64,000 nt of DNA from Desulfosporosinus meridiei DSM 13257 (GTDB lineage: Bacteria; Bacillota; Desulfitobacteriia; Desulfitobacteriales; Desulfitobacteriaceae): contig NC_018515.1 of the NCBI RefSeq assembly GCF_000231385.2, positions 2,686,501 through 2,750,500 on the forward strand. Reading direction: 5' to 3'. Under the pieces are notes generated by a model. The model searched no databases and was not told the origin of the DNA. It was given only the letters and a program-made list of their open reading frames with translations. The position numbers were made by a program, and so were the translations under genes. Below, in pieces: positions 52,968-61,405 of the stretch; positions within the stretch are counted from its first letter, which is position 1, and every line of letters begins with the position of its first letter.

Positions 52968-54134
52968 TTATAAATTGCTTTGTTCGTAAGTTCCCCATAC
53001 TTGGGGTTGTTTGTCGAGCACCATGCACTTTCCCAGGGCCCAGACAGCTTCAACCTCAAGATCATTATTTAAAACCACTAGGTCAGCATCATAGCCAACG
53101 CGAATCATTCCTTTATTCTTTAGACAAAGTATATTTGCTACATTCGCTGTAATTGTTCGTAAGGCGACGTCTAAAGGAAGACCTTCTAAAACCGCCGTCC
53201 TTATATCCCGCCATAGAACCTCTACTGATCCTACTCCCATGCCAATAAGCGCCCCAGCGTCGTTATAACGAGGCATACTTCCATTACCGTCGGATGTTAC
53301 AGTGACTCGATCATTGAGCAAATGACGCTCATTCAGCATTCTCAAAACAGCAGGCACTCGGAGGTCAACGGAAAAATCGTCACACCCTGCCGTCAGATCA
53401 ATATTTCCTCCCGCTAAAAGAAATTGAATCCCTTGATCTAATAGACTGCGGGTTCTATTAATATGAGTTGGAACAAATTGAGTGATAGGAATGTCTGTAT
53501 GTTCCAGTATCGTCCATATTGGCTTTAAGCCTTGTTTTCCCTCACCGAGATGTATATGTACAACTCCAGCCTTCCCCCCCAGCATGCCACCTACTCGGGC
53601 CTCTGCAGCTAAATGTTGGAGTTCGCTGATTTGAGGTTGGGCTGAGCGATGATCCGAAATAGCAATTTCTCCTGCCCCTATAACCTTTGAAATCAATACT
53701 AAATCTTGTTCCAAGCTTGGCAATAAAGTTCTCATCGGCACGTGATAAGCCCCACTATAGATATAGGTGCTTAACCCTTCTTCCTGAAGGGCATTCGCCT
53801 TCACCAACAGTTCAGCCATAGATCGAGATATGGAATCAGTACCCAGACAACCTACGACTGTAGTAGTTCCAGTACGGGTAAGCTGCGAAAGCTGGAGTGC
53901 AGGAGTACGGGAAGCTGGCCCTGCTTCTCCTCCTCCTCCGCATATATGTACATGGGCATCAATAAAACCTGGCACTAATACTTTTCCTTGAAGGTCGATC
54001 ACTTTTCCATCTACAAAATAGGGAAGGGTTAGATCTTTTCCGATGGCAGCAATACTAGTCCCTACAATTAAGACATCAGTTTCCGTTGAAAGGTTAGGAC
54101 AATAAAGCTTAGCGTTTTTAAAGAGTTTCCACAA
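52968..54134 (-). CDS. iadA: Isoaspartyl dipeptidase (beta-aspartyl peptidase, M38)
   Basis: Zinc amidohydrolase of 388 residues that hydrolyses beta-aspartyl dipeptides from damaged proteins. Metal ligands HVHICGGGGEAG near residue 60; family motifs GTTTVVGCLGTD near 90, YSGAYHVP near 125, ISDHRSAQP near 160, HIHLGEG near 205 and TSDGNGSMP near 280. TTG at 54134 (MWKLFKNAKLY) has GGGAGGGGG seven bases upstream and gives the family's N terminus; the longer frame reads through the ribosome site. It is divergent from spoVB. Confidence 0.9.
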   Translation of the reverse strand: MWKLFKNAKLYCPNLSTETDVLIVGTSIAAIGKDLTLPYFVDGKVIDLQGKVLVPGFIDAHVHICGGGGEAGPASRTPALQLSQLTRTGTTTVVGCLGTDSISRSMAELLVKANALQEEGLSTYIYSGAYHVPMRTLLPSLEQDLVLISKVIGAGEIAISDHRSAQPQISELQHLAAEARVGGMLGGKAGVVHIHLGEGKQGLKPIWTILEHTDIPITQFVPTHINRTRSLLDQGIQFLLAGGNIDLTAGCDDFSVDLRVPAVLRMLNERHLLNDRVTVTSDGNGSMPRYNDAGALIGMGVGSVEVLWRDIRTAVLEGLPLDVALRTITANVANILCLKNKGMIRVGYDADLVVLNNDLEVEAVWALGKCMVLDKQPQVWGTYEQSNL

Positions 54135-54327
54135 AGTTAAACCCCCTCCCAAGAGGTATAGTGCCCCATAGTTAGATTGATATGCGATAAGAATTAACAT
54201 TCATCAACATTTTCTTCATAATATGCTAAATTCCTTTGCTTCGGAGAGGCTCTCTAAAAAAAAACCTAAGCATTTCTTTTTTTCTCTAAGCATATTCATA
54301 TATATATCTCAGATTTGGGAGGGTCAT

Positions 54328-55872
54328 ATGGCGAGAAGGACTTTTGTCTACGGAGCTGCTATTCTTTTAGGAGCCAACATAATTAACCGCCTGTTGGGCT
54401 TCGCTTACCAATATTTGATAATGACTAATATTGGTGGGGAAGCCTATGGTTTATTTAATATGGTTTTTCCTATTTACATGCTTGCTCTTGTTATTACTAC
54501 TGCAGGTATTCCTTTAGCAATTGCCAAAATGATTTCTGAGGAAGTATCCCTCGGTCATCTCTCCAACGCTCAATCCATTTTACGATTATCACTTATGCTG
54601 CTTAGTTTTTCTGGGGCTATTGTTTCAATTATTCTTTATTTCCTTTCTCCTTATCTTGCTACAAGAATATTTTCTGATCCAAGAGTAATTAATGCTTTTC
54701 TCATCTGTACTCCCGCGATTTTTGTTGTCTCTATTTCATCAGTCTTTCGGGGCTACTTTCAAGGCTTACAGAACATGGTTCCAACAGCTGTGAGCCAGAT
54801 TTTCGAGCAAATTATTCGCGTAGCTATTGGTTATACAGCGTCACTGCGACTATTACAAAATAGTGTTGAGTGGGCAGCAGCAGGCTTAGCATTAGGGATG
54901 CTTGCCGGCGAATTAGTCGGATTGCTTTCAATTGTTTTTCAATATCAACGATCTAAATCAAAAGTTTCGCAGGATAATTCATCGTCAACCTATTCATCTC
55001 GCCAAATATTAAAAAGCCTCTGGAAATTAGCTTACCCAGTAACCCTTGGTCGATTGCTTGCTACAGGCTTATCTTCCCTAGACGCGATTATTATTCCTCT
55101 CAGACTTCAAGCAGCCGGATATTCTGCCCGTGAAGCAGTAACCTTATTCGGTCAGCTTGGTGGATCAGCCTTTACATTATTGACCTTTCCGAGTGTTTTT
55201 ACCTTTGCCTTGGCAACCTCACTAGTACCGGCCATCTCAGAAGCAGCAACAAGACGCCAGCTCAATGTTGTGCGCGCCCGCAGCGCCGAAGCTATTCGCT
55301 TGACAATCCTTATTGGCATCCCTTGTCTAATTATCCTGTTTTATTTTTCACATCCCCTTACTTCGTTTTTTAAAAGTTCAGAGATAGCGCCAATTCTACA
55401 GATCTTAGCCTTAGGTGGTATATGCTCCTATATACAACAAACCACAACGGGAATTCTCCAAGGATTAGGAAAGGTTCAGCTCCCTGTCATCCATTCCATC
55501 GTTGCAGCGATTATTCGCATCCCGGCATTAATCTACCTTACTGGTCTTCCCCAATGGGGCTTGCGCGGGACGGCTTGGACTTATGTACTTGGTTACTTTA
55601 TTATGGCCGTTCTTAATCTTTTGGCTATTTCAAGATATACGGGCATGCCTTTAGACCTTCAACGTTTTGTTCTCCAACCGATTTTTGCAGGAGTAGGAAT
55701 GCTCCTTGTATTTCAATTCTTAGATCCATTTTTCAGGGGGAATCTAATAGGATATCCTTTGGAATTTTTGGTTGGAATAGTGGTCTATGGTATAATTTTG
55801 CTCTTTAATGGCGGAGTTTCCTTTAACGATCTAAGGCGACTTCCCTGGATAGGGAAATATCTACCTCTCTAG
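54328..55872 (+). CDS. spoVB: Stage V sporulation protein B-like MOP-superfamily flippase
   Basis: Polytopic inner membrane protein of 514 residues with about 14 hydrophobic segments, in the polysaccharide-flippase (MATE/MOP) superfamily. It begins MARRTFVYGAAILLGANIIN and its length matches SpoVB (about 518 residues), which is needed for spore cortex synthesis. ATG at 54328 follows GGGAGGG by 4-5 bases; a longer frame beginning at 54223 lacks a ribosome site. MurJ-like activity on lipid II is known for relatives. The adjacent spore gene at 56259 fits a sporulation role. Confidence 0.88.
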   Translation: MARRTFVYGAAILLGANIINRLLGFAYQYLIMTNIGGEAYGLFNMVFPIYMLALVITTAGIPLAIAKMISEEVSLGHLSNAQSILRLSLMLLSFSGAIVSIILYFLSPYLATRIFSDPRVINAFLICTPAIFVVSISSVFRGYFQGLQNMVPTAVSQIFEQIIRVAIGYTASLRLLQNSVEWAAAGLALGMLAGELVGLLSIVFQYQRSKSKVSQDNSSSTYSSRQILKSLWKLAYPVTLGRLLATGLSSLDAIIIPLRLQAAGYSAREAVTLFGQLGGSAFTLLTFPSVFTFALATSLVPAISEAATRRQLNVVRARSAEAIRLTILIGIPCLIILFYFSHPLTSFFKSSEIAPILQILALGGICSYIQQTTTGILQGLGKVQLPVIHSIVAAIIRIPALIYLTGLPQWGLRGTAWTYVLGYFIMAVLNLLAISRYTGMPLDLQRFVLQPIFAGVGMLLVFQFLDPFFRGNLIGYPLEFLVGIVVYGIILLFNGGVSFNDLRRLPWIGKYLPL

Positions 55873-55877
55873 ATATT

Positions 55878-56141
55878 TCACTTCCACCAACGACTGATTT
55901 GAGTCCCCCATTGCCAATATGTTAAAACAAATATTACCAAAAGGGCTAATAAGGCAAAGATCTTATAAATAAAGTATACTTTGATGACCGTTAAAAACAC
56001 CATACCAAGTCCTAATAGAGCAGGTATAGCTAATAGTTTAAGAACCGATTTAGAATGACAGTTATCCTTCTGTTTGAGTCCCGGATAGGAAAAAATGATT
56101 ATAAACAGCACAAAGTAGAAAATAAATGTTCCAATTATCAT
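55878..56141 (-). CDS. Small membrane protein, 87 residues
   Basis: Three predicted membrane helices (about 2-20, 33-50, 57-78) with a short polar loop (SYPGLKQKDNCHSKS) and a basic C terminus (QWGTQISRWWK). Family not recognised. ATG at 56141 follows GGAGG by 8 bases; the longer frame overlaps that site. It ends 5 bases from the spoVB stop, convergent. Confidence 0.7.
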   Translation of the reverse strand: MIIGTFIFYFVLFIIIFSYPGLKQKDNCHSKSVLKLLAIPALLGLGMVFLTVIKVYFIYKIFALLALLVIFVLTYWQWGTQISRWWK

Positions 56142-56258
56142 TAAAGCTTCCTCCATTAGAAAAAACGAATTGTGTAACCATTATTTATGTACAATAAACT
56201 TCTCAACATCTGTTAATACTAATATCGAGTTAAGATTTGAGAGGAGATGTGAAAATAT

Positions 56259-56483
56259 ATGAGTCGTAGAAATAATAAAAGCAGCGGAATTTTACCGGAA
56301 GCAGTCTTAGATCAATTTAAATGGGAAGTTGCCGAAGAATTAGGTTTAAGCAATAAAATAAAAAGTCAAGGATGGGAAAATATGACTTCACGAGAGTGTG
56401 GACATGTAGGTGGCAGAATTGGCGGAAGCATGGTCAAAACTATGATTCGGAGAGCTAAAGAATCTCTCAATAATAATCCTTAA
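56259..56483 (+). CDS. Small acid-soluble spore protein, alpha/beta type
   Basis: DNA-binding spore protein of 74 residues that coats spore DNA in its A-like form and gives UV resistance. Conserved parts are visible: FKWEVAEELGL near residue 20, which carries the germination protease site (EVAEE), and the C-terminal segment GHVGGRIGGSMVKTMIRRAK. The SspF/SspA-type layout is complete. GAGAGGAG lies upstream at somewhat long spacing. It should be transcribed in the forespore by sigma-G, but I cannot place a convincing sigma-G promoter. Confidence 0.93.
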   Translation: MSRRNNKSSGILPEAVLDQFKWEVAEELGLSNKIKSQGWENMTSRECGHVGGRIGGSMVKTMIRRAKESLNNNP

Positions 56484-56525
56484 AATATATTTTATAACAG
56501 AATTAAATAATGAAGCTGTAATGCT

Positions 56526-56559
56526 TAAAGGAGTACAGAAGAAGATCTGTACTCCTTTA
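56526..56559. terminator. Bidirectional terminator between the SASP gene and surE
   Basis: Perfect 13-bp stem TAAAGGAGTACAG with complement around an 8-base loop between convergent genes. Confidence 0.88.
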
Positions 56560-56584
56560 TTATACCCTTTTGAAGAGGAAAGAG

Positions 56585-57337
56585 TTAATGGGCAAATAAT
56601 TTTTCCCAAGACTCAAGACTCTTAAAATCTGTCAAATCGCTATGCATTGGGGTGATAGAAATATAGTTATCTTGAATAGCTCTTAGATCAGTATCCTCTT
56701 CAAGATCTCTTATTCTTTCCCCACACTGCCAATAATAAGCTCTTCCTCGAGGATCGATCCTGCGTTCAAAGACATTATCATAGACAGTTTTTCCCAGCCT
56801 GGTTACTTTTAAGCCCTGCCACTCAGACGAGGGTTTACCGGGAAAATTTATATTCATTAAACCTGCCCCATTACTCTGAATTAGGGAATCTAAGTGTTGG
56901 GCGATATAGATAGCAGATGGTTCAAAATCTACGAACTCAAAGCTTGCTACAGAAACTGCAAATGATGGAACTCCCAAAATTACCCCTTCCATAGCTGCCG
57001 ATACTGTTCCAGAATAAAAGATATCCGTGCCTAAATTTGATCCTTGGTTGATACCTGAGATCAACAGATCTGGCTTAGGAATAATCCCACCCTGAATAGC
57101 AAGCTTAACACAATCAGAAGGTGTTCCACTAATTGCATACCCTTTTTCATTACTCTCAAGATCGTATTCCGTTATAAATAAGGGATGAAACAAGGTTATG
57201 GAGTGTCCTGTAGCCGAACGCTGACCTTCAGGAGCAACGATAGAGATTTCATGCTCAGTATGGGCGCGTAGTTTGCGATACAATGATTGAATACCATCCG
57301 CATGATATCCATCATCATTAGTCAGTAATATATGCAT
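56585..57337 (-). CDS. surE: 5'-nucleotidase SurE
   Basis: Metal-dependent nucleoside-monophosphate phosphatase of 250 residues. The N-terminal signature is LLTNDDGYHADGI (metal-binding Asp-Asp), with GTPSDCVKLA near 85 and the family block SGINQGSNLGTDIFYSGTVSAAMEG region near 100-123. ATG at 57337 follows GGGAGGACC; the longer frame runs through the site. It is the last gene of a run folE - YpmA-like - surE on the minus strand with short gaps. Confidence 0.95.
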   Translation of the reverse strand: MHILLTNDDGYHADGIQSLYRKLRAHTEHEISIVAPEGQRSATGHSITLFHPLFITEYDLESNEKGYAISGTPSDCVKLAIQGGIIPKPDLLISGINQGSNLGTDIFYSGTVSAAMEGVILGVPSFAVSVASFEFVDFEPSAIYIAQHLDSLIQSNGAGLMNINFPGKPSSEWQGLKVTRLGKTVYDNVFERRIDPRGRAYYWQCGERIRDLEEDTDLRAIQDNYISITPMHSDLTDFKSLESWEKLFAH

Positions 57338-57350
57338 ATGGTCCTCCCGG

Positions 57351-57542
57351 TCACTCAACTTCATAAACAGAAATAACCATTTTATCTTCTTTCTTTGTTA
57401 AGCCAAACATTAAACGATATCCTTTAAGGTTTTTATTAAGAAAATCTACTACTTTATAGAGCTCCCCATTGACCCCCAAGCGTTGTGAGGCAATCAGTTC
57501 AATTTTGCCTTGACGGTCAGACGGGTTTATATTGTCATTCAC
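57351..57542 (-). CDS. YpmA-like DUF4264 protein, 63 residues
   Basis: Small protein resembling B. subtilis YpmA: the pattern (I)ELIASQ...LYKVVDFLNKNLKGYRLMFGLTKK...VISVYE matches the DUF4264 family. Function unknown. GTG start at 57542 with GAGG upstream at slightly long spacing. It sits between folE (17 bases upstream) and surE (13 bases downstream), so all three probably form one transcript. Confidence 0.8.
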   Translation of the reverse strand: MNDNINPSDRQGKIELIASQRLGVNGELYKVVDFLNKNLKGYRLMFGLTKKEDKMVISVYEVE

Positions 57543-57559
57543 CCAAAATTACCTCTTTC

Positions 57560-58132
57560 TTAGCATCTGTGTCCCTGAATTAATGAAAATGCTTCTGATC
57601 TCGTGATCGGGTTTGTCTTAAATATTCCTCGCACAGCAGAGGTTAAGGTTTGCGATCCTGCTTTCTTTACTCCTCTCATAGTCATACACATATGTTCAGC
57701 CTCAATGACTACTAAAACACCTAGTGGAGAGAGTTTAGCCACAATTGCGTCTGCAATGTCTGAAGTCAATCGCTCTTGCAATTGCGGCCTGCGGGCAAAT
57801 CCTTCAACCACCCGGGCGAACTTTGACAATCCTGTAATTTTTCCTTTTCTCGGGATATAAGCTACATGAGCCTTGCCATAGAATGGTACTAAATGATGTT
57901 CACACATTGAATAAACAGGTATATCCTTGACAATTACCATCTCTTCATGTTCTTCAGAAAACTGCACATTTAAATGGTAACTTGGATCTTCATGTAATCC
58001 ACTAAAAACTTCTGCATACATTCTCGCTACACGCTTCGGTGTATCCTTAAGCCCTTCCCGATCAGGATCTTCTCCTATGGCTTCTAGGATCATTTGAACA
58101 GCTTGCTCAATCTTATCTAAATCCATCCCCAT
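57560..58132 (-). CDS. folE: GTP cyclohydrolase I
   Basis: Zinc enzyme making 7,8-dihydroneopterin triphosphate from GTP, the first step of folate and of queuosine precursor synthesis. At 190 residues it has the family length. Zinc ligands are in [16 protein letters not shown] near residue 75 and [14 protein letters not shown] near 147. AAAGGAG precedes the ATG. It lies directly after queE and queD, and here its product would feed queuosine as well as folate. Confidence 0.95.
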   Translation of the reverse strand: MGMDLDKIEQAVQMILEAIGEDPDREGLKDTPKRVARMYAEVFSGLHEDPSYHLNVQFSEEHEEMVIVKDIPVYSMCEHHLVPFYGKAHVAYIPRKGKITGLSKFARVVEGFARRPQLQERLTSDIADAIVAKLSPLGVLVVIEAEHMCMTMRGVKKAGSQTLTSAVRGIFKTNPITRSEAFSLIQGHRC

Positions 58133-58168
58133 ACTTTTTTCTCCTTTTCTCTATGTGATCGTTTTTCA

Positions 58169-58900
58169 CTATAGTTGTCCCATGAAAACATGCGTTTGAG
58201 GAATAACCCTCACATTTCTTAGTTTTTGAAGAAAAAAACTTTGCCAGCTTAGAAGTTGATAGGGTTTTGGAGTTACTATTCCACGTGTTGCTGTTACAGG
58301 CTGTAAAATTGTTTGGATTAACGGATCAACCTCCGCAATTAGGTCTCGAGCGTACTCAAGATCTACAAGCTTAGTATCTTCTTGAACAACGATTTTAACA
58401 AAGACCTCTTTTTGAAGACTTAAGCGTAAAAAGGATTTATGAATATCCCATAAATTATCATCATTAGATGGCAGCTTGATATCCATACTTATTATATCAA
58501 CCCAAGGCATAACTTGTAGGAGTTGCTCAGGCAAAGTCCCGTTGGTTTCAAGGTATATCTTGATACCTTTCTCTTTTAAAAAAGGTAATAACTCACGCAA
58601 TTCACTAGCCCACAAAAGAGGCTCACCACCCGTTACACTGATGGAATGATGAAGAGAAAAATTATAATTCTGAAGCAACTGTGATAGCGTATTAACGGAA
58701 ATTGGATTTTTAAAAACACTAAACTTCCCCGAGCCCGGGTCTCTTTCCAGACGAAATTCTTGGAGGGTTTGGGTTACTGTATCACAGTAAGGACACCTTA
58801 GGTTACAGCCCGGCAAGCGAAGAAAAATTTGTCTAACTCCGACATAAGGGCCCTCCCCTTGTATTGAAGAGAACACCTCGGTTACTGGCAACATTATCAT
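58169..58900 (-). CDS. queE: 7-carboxy-7-deazaguanine synthase QueE
   Basis: Radical SAM enzyme contracting 6-carboxy-tetrahydropterin to 7-carboxy-7-deazaguanine in queuosine synthesis, 243 residues. The [4Fe-4S] ligands are in CNLRCPYCDT near residue 32, and the SAM-binding SVTGGEPLL lies near 93. The N-terminal FSSIQGEGPYVG is typical. GAGAGG precedes the ATG somewhat far. QueC and QueF are not encoded here. Confidence 0.93.
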   Translation of the reverse strand: MIMLPVTEVFSSIQGEGPYVGVRQIFLRLPGCNLRCPYCDTVTQTLQEFRLERDPGSGKFSVFKNPISVNTLSQLLQNYNFSLHHSISVTGGEPLLWASELRELLPFLKEKGIKIYLETNGTLPEQLLQVMPWVDIISMDIKLPSNDDNLWDIHKSFLRLSLQKEVFVKIVVQEDTKLVDLEYARDLIAEVDPLIQTILQPVTATRGIVTPKPYQLLSWQSFFLQKLRNVRVIPQTHVFMGQL

Positions 58901-58935
58901 TTACAAACAAACCTCTCTTACCACTGAACAACATT

Positions 58936-59313
58936 TTAATCTTCTTCATAAATGGCCCAGGTATCGGGAGACTCAAATACTTTAACCCAAGCTAAGCGCT
59001 TCTCCTGAAGTGACAAGGCCTCCTTGAATTCTAAATACAAGTAACGAGCCAGGTTCTCGGCAGTTGGATTAACTCCACTAGCACCAAAGGGAGTTAAGTC
59101 GTTTAATAAACAATGATCAAGTAATTTTACTTCACTTCGTATTGCTTGTTTAATGTCTTTGAAATCAATTAGCATCCCTAAATGGTCTAACTTTTCACCT
59201 GATACACAAACCTCAATATCCCAACGATGACCATGTAAGTTAGAACAATCCCCGTCATAATCTCGAATATAATGAGCTGCATCAAAGTGAGCCCGAACAC
59301 ATACCTGAAACAT
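58936..59313 (-). CDS. queD: 6-carboxy-tetrahydropterin synthase QueD
   Basis: Converts dihydroneopterin triphosphate to 6-carboxy-tetrahydropterin; 125 residues. Zinc histidines in FDAAHYI and NLHGHRWDI, catalytic Cys in DGDCSNLHGH, and the late acid in FESPDTW agree with the family. AAGGAG precedes the ATG by 6 bases. It starts the queD-queE-folE run. Confidence 0.94.
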   Translation of the reverse strand: MFQVCVRAHFDAAHYIRDYDGDCSNLHGHRWDIEVCVSGEKLDHLGMLIDFKDIKQAIRSEVKLLDHCLLNDLTPFGASGVNPTAENLARYLYLEFKEALSLQEKRLAWVKVFESPDTWAIYEED

Positions 59314-59430
59314 TTAGCACTCCTTATTAGACAAATTATATTTTATTTTACCATTATTATTGACAAAAGAAAATGAAATATCAAAAAATCAATCCTTTAC
59401 TATTATTTAATGCTTCCACTGAGAAAGTAG

Positions 59431-59463
59431 ATAGAACACCCACTTATCCAGTGAGTGTTCTAT
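59431..59463 (-). terminator. Terminator of the TPR protein gene
   Basis: ATAGAACAC-N-CACT stem with complement and a short loop, 35 bases after the stop of the TPR gene. Confidence 0.75.
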
Positions 59464-59497
59464 CTCTGCTTAAAAGAGGAACTTTACACCATCTCTT

Positions 59498-60664
59498 TTA
59501 GGCAAGTTTTAAAGCCTTATTAAAGCAATCAATTGCAACATCGGACTGATCAATTTGGTCATAAATATTACCCAGCAGGGCCCAACCCGCGGAATGGTTA
59601 GGATCAATTTTTAGTAATTTATTGATCAGTTCAATACTTTCTTGCCAATTTCCTTTTCGAGTAAGGCAAACACTTAAATTGTAGAGAATCAAAGGATGGT
59701 CAGGTGTCAGCTCTAATGCCTCTCGATAATACTCAGCAGCTTTCCGAGTACGACCCTGATGAACCAATGTAAAAGCAAGATTATTAAGCAAAATCGGATC
59801 CTTCGGGTAAATATTTTTAGCCCGCTCCAACAATACTAATGCTTCTTGGGAACGTCCAAGATTTTGATAAACAGCTGCTAAATTACTTAAACTGTCATAA
59901 TGATCCGGTTCATATTTCAAAGTATATTTATAGTACTGAATCCCTTTTTTGATCTCACCATCTTGAATGTAACAATAGGCTAATCTTGCGGCTAAATCAG
60001 GGGTCCCTCCATAGCGAAGTGCCTTCTCGTAACTACCGCAGGCATCTTTCAGTTGTTCTAAAAGCAAATGCATTTCAGCCTTCATTTCCCAATACAAGAA
60101 TTCTCGGGGGCGAAGTTGACAACACCCTTGAAAGCATCTTAAAGCTTCATGATACTCTTCATGAAAAGCATAAATCATTCCTAATCGATAATTTGTTTCT
60201 GCGTTTTGAGGGGCGGCCCTCATTGAATTATCCAGGGCTTTAATGGCATCGCGCCAATCTCCCAGCTCTAGATTACAATCAGCAAGCAAATCCCAATACT
60301 TAGCAATCTGCGGTTTTACCTTAATTGCTTGCTCAATCTTTTCTTTGGCCTGGGGCAGTAAAGCTTGTCCGATATAGCACTTTGCGAGAAGATAATTAAT
60401 TTCTGCTAATTCTTCATCAGAGTTAATTACCAGTTGTTCTAAGTATTCTCTAGCCTCTTGTAGTGCTTGGATCTCAATTAAATAACCTACTTCTTTTAAC
60501 CGTGGTTTAGAAGATTCTCGATTTAATAGATCCACCCACTTCTGAATTGCATCATCAGTTTTCCCTAAGCGATGATGCCATCTCGCTTGGAGAAAATTCC
60601 ACAAATATGAATTTTGAAGAGAGGGCCTTTGTTGCTTGTTATTAGAGGCTATAGGTAGAGCCAT
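59498..60664 (-). CDS. Tetratricopeptide repeat protein
   Basis: A 388-residue protein built of TPR helical hairpins, each showing the W-L-G-Y-A-P pattern at 34-residue spacing: about ten repeats from residue 20 to the end (for example YYKYTLKYEPDHYDSLSNLA, AAEYYREALELTPDHPLILY). No signal peptide or membrane segment. A scaffold or protein-interaction role is likely; partners cannot be read. AAGGAGAG precedes the ATG. It stands alone with its own terminator. Confidence 0.9.
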   Translation of the reverse strand: MALPIASNNKQQRPSLQNSYLWNFLQARWHHRLGKTDDAIQKWVDLLNRESSKPRLKEVGYLIEIQALQEAREYLEQLVINSDEELAEINYLLAKCYIGQALLPQAKEKIEQAIKVKPQIAKYWDLLADCNLELGDWRDAIKALDNSMRAAPQNAETNYRLGMIYAFHEEYHEALRCFQGCCQLRPREFLYWEMKAEMHLLLEQLKDACGSYEKALRYGGTPDLAARLAYCYIQDGEIKKGIQYYKYTLKYEPDHYDSLSNLAAVYQNLGRSQEALVLLERAKNIYPKDPILLNNLAFTLVHQGRTRKAAEYYREALELTPDHPLILYNLSVCLTRKGNWQESIELINKLLKIDPNHSAGWALLGNIYDQIDQSDVAIDCFNKALKLA

Positions 60665-60880
60665 AGTTTTCTCTCCTTTTTACTTATTTTTCCATATTTA
60701 TCTTCTCCTTTCACATTGTTTTCCCCTTTAATTTAGAACAAGAATCGAACGTCAAATGCCAATCAAATACGCGGTAATTCGCCTTATCATCTTCCTTTAA
60801 TTAGCATACTCGTCACTTTCTGAGGATTCTAACTTATGTTCTTTAATATATTGCATAACCTTCTCTTAATATAAAAAAAT

Positions 60881-60905
60881 GAGAGGAGCCTTTAATGCCC
60901 CTCTC
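60881..60905 (-). terminator. Terminator overlapping the end of the Fur-family gene
   Basis: Stem GAGAGGAGC/GCCCCTCTC on a 7-base loop, then seven T on the minus strand. The stem includes the last codons and TAA stop of the regulator gene. Confidence 0.82.
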
Positions 60906-61341
60906 CACATTCATTACAATATCCATAAAACTTTAAATCATGGTCCAAGATCTTAAATTGGTTACGCTTAATAATCACAGCTTCCAGTGACTCCAATAAA
61001 TCATCATCGAATTCCGATACATTTCCACAACCCAAGCAAATCAGATGGTGGTGATGATGATGTTCATCTTTCCGGCTAAACTCATACCTACTTCGCCCAT
61101 CGCCGAAATCATTTTTCAGCAGAATTCCTATTTCCGCTAATATGTCTAAGGTGCGATAAACAGTTGCTAGTCCAATCTCAGGATTTTGGGTTTTTACTAA
61201 CATGTATACCTCTTCAGCACTCAAATGTCTATCAACGTGTTCTAGAAATGTCTGTAAAATTGTTTGACGCTGAGGGGTTAACTTATAGGAGCGGTTGCGT
61301 AACAAATTGCAAATGCTTTCGAAAGTTTTTACTTCCTCCAT
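60892..61341 (-). CDS. Fur family metalloregulator
   Basis: Metal-dependent repressor of 149 residues. Winged helix at about 15-85 (YKLTPQRQTILQTFLEH, LATVYRTLDILAE). The metal region holds a run of six histidines in DEHHHHHHLICLGCG near residue 92 and two CxxC zinc motifs, CLGC and CNEC (near 98-101 and 141-144). This matches Fur or PerR; the residue set does not settle which. AGGAGG precedes the ATG. The 42-base gap to the methyltransferase gene suggests its own promoter. Confidence 0.92.
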   Translation of the reverse strand: MEEVKTFESICNLLRNRSYKLTPQRQTILQTFLEHVDRHLSAEEVYMLVKTQNPEIGLATVYRTLDILAEIGILLKNDFGDGRSRYEFSRKDEHHHHHHLICLGCGNVSEFDDDLLESLEAVIIKRNQFKILDHDLKFYGYCNECGEGH

Positions 61342-61405
61342 TCCCAGCCCTCCTCATACCTATTATATGGTAATAAAAATCCTTTGCAAGGGATTTTCTT
61401 GCAAA

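Noticed and set aside
60797-60856. A 19-codon minus-strand frame (starts MQYIKEHKLE) downstream of the Fur gene
   Set aside because: The purine-rich site is only two bases from the ATG and the frame lies just after a terminator; too short to support.
61040-61075. Run of six histidines in the Fur-family protein, like a purification tag
   Set aside because: Natural histidine-rich metal site common in Fur proteins; not vector sequence.
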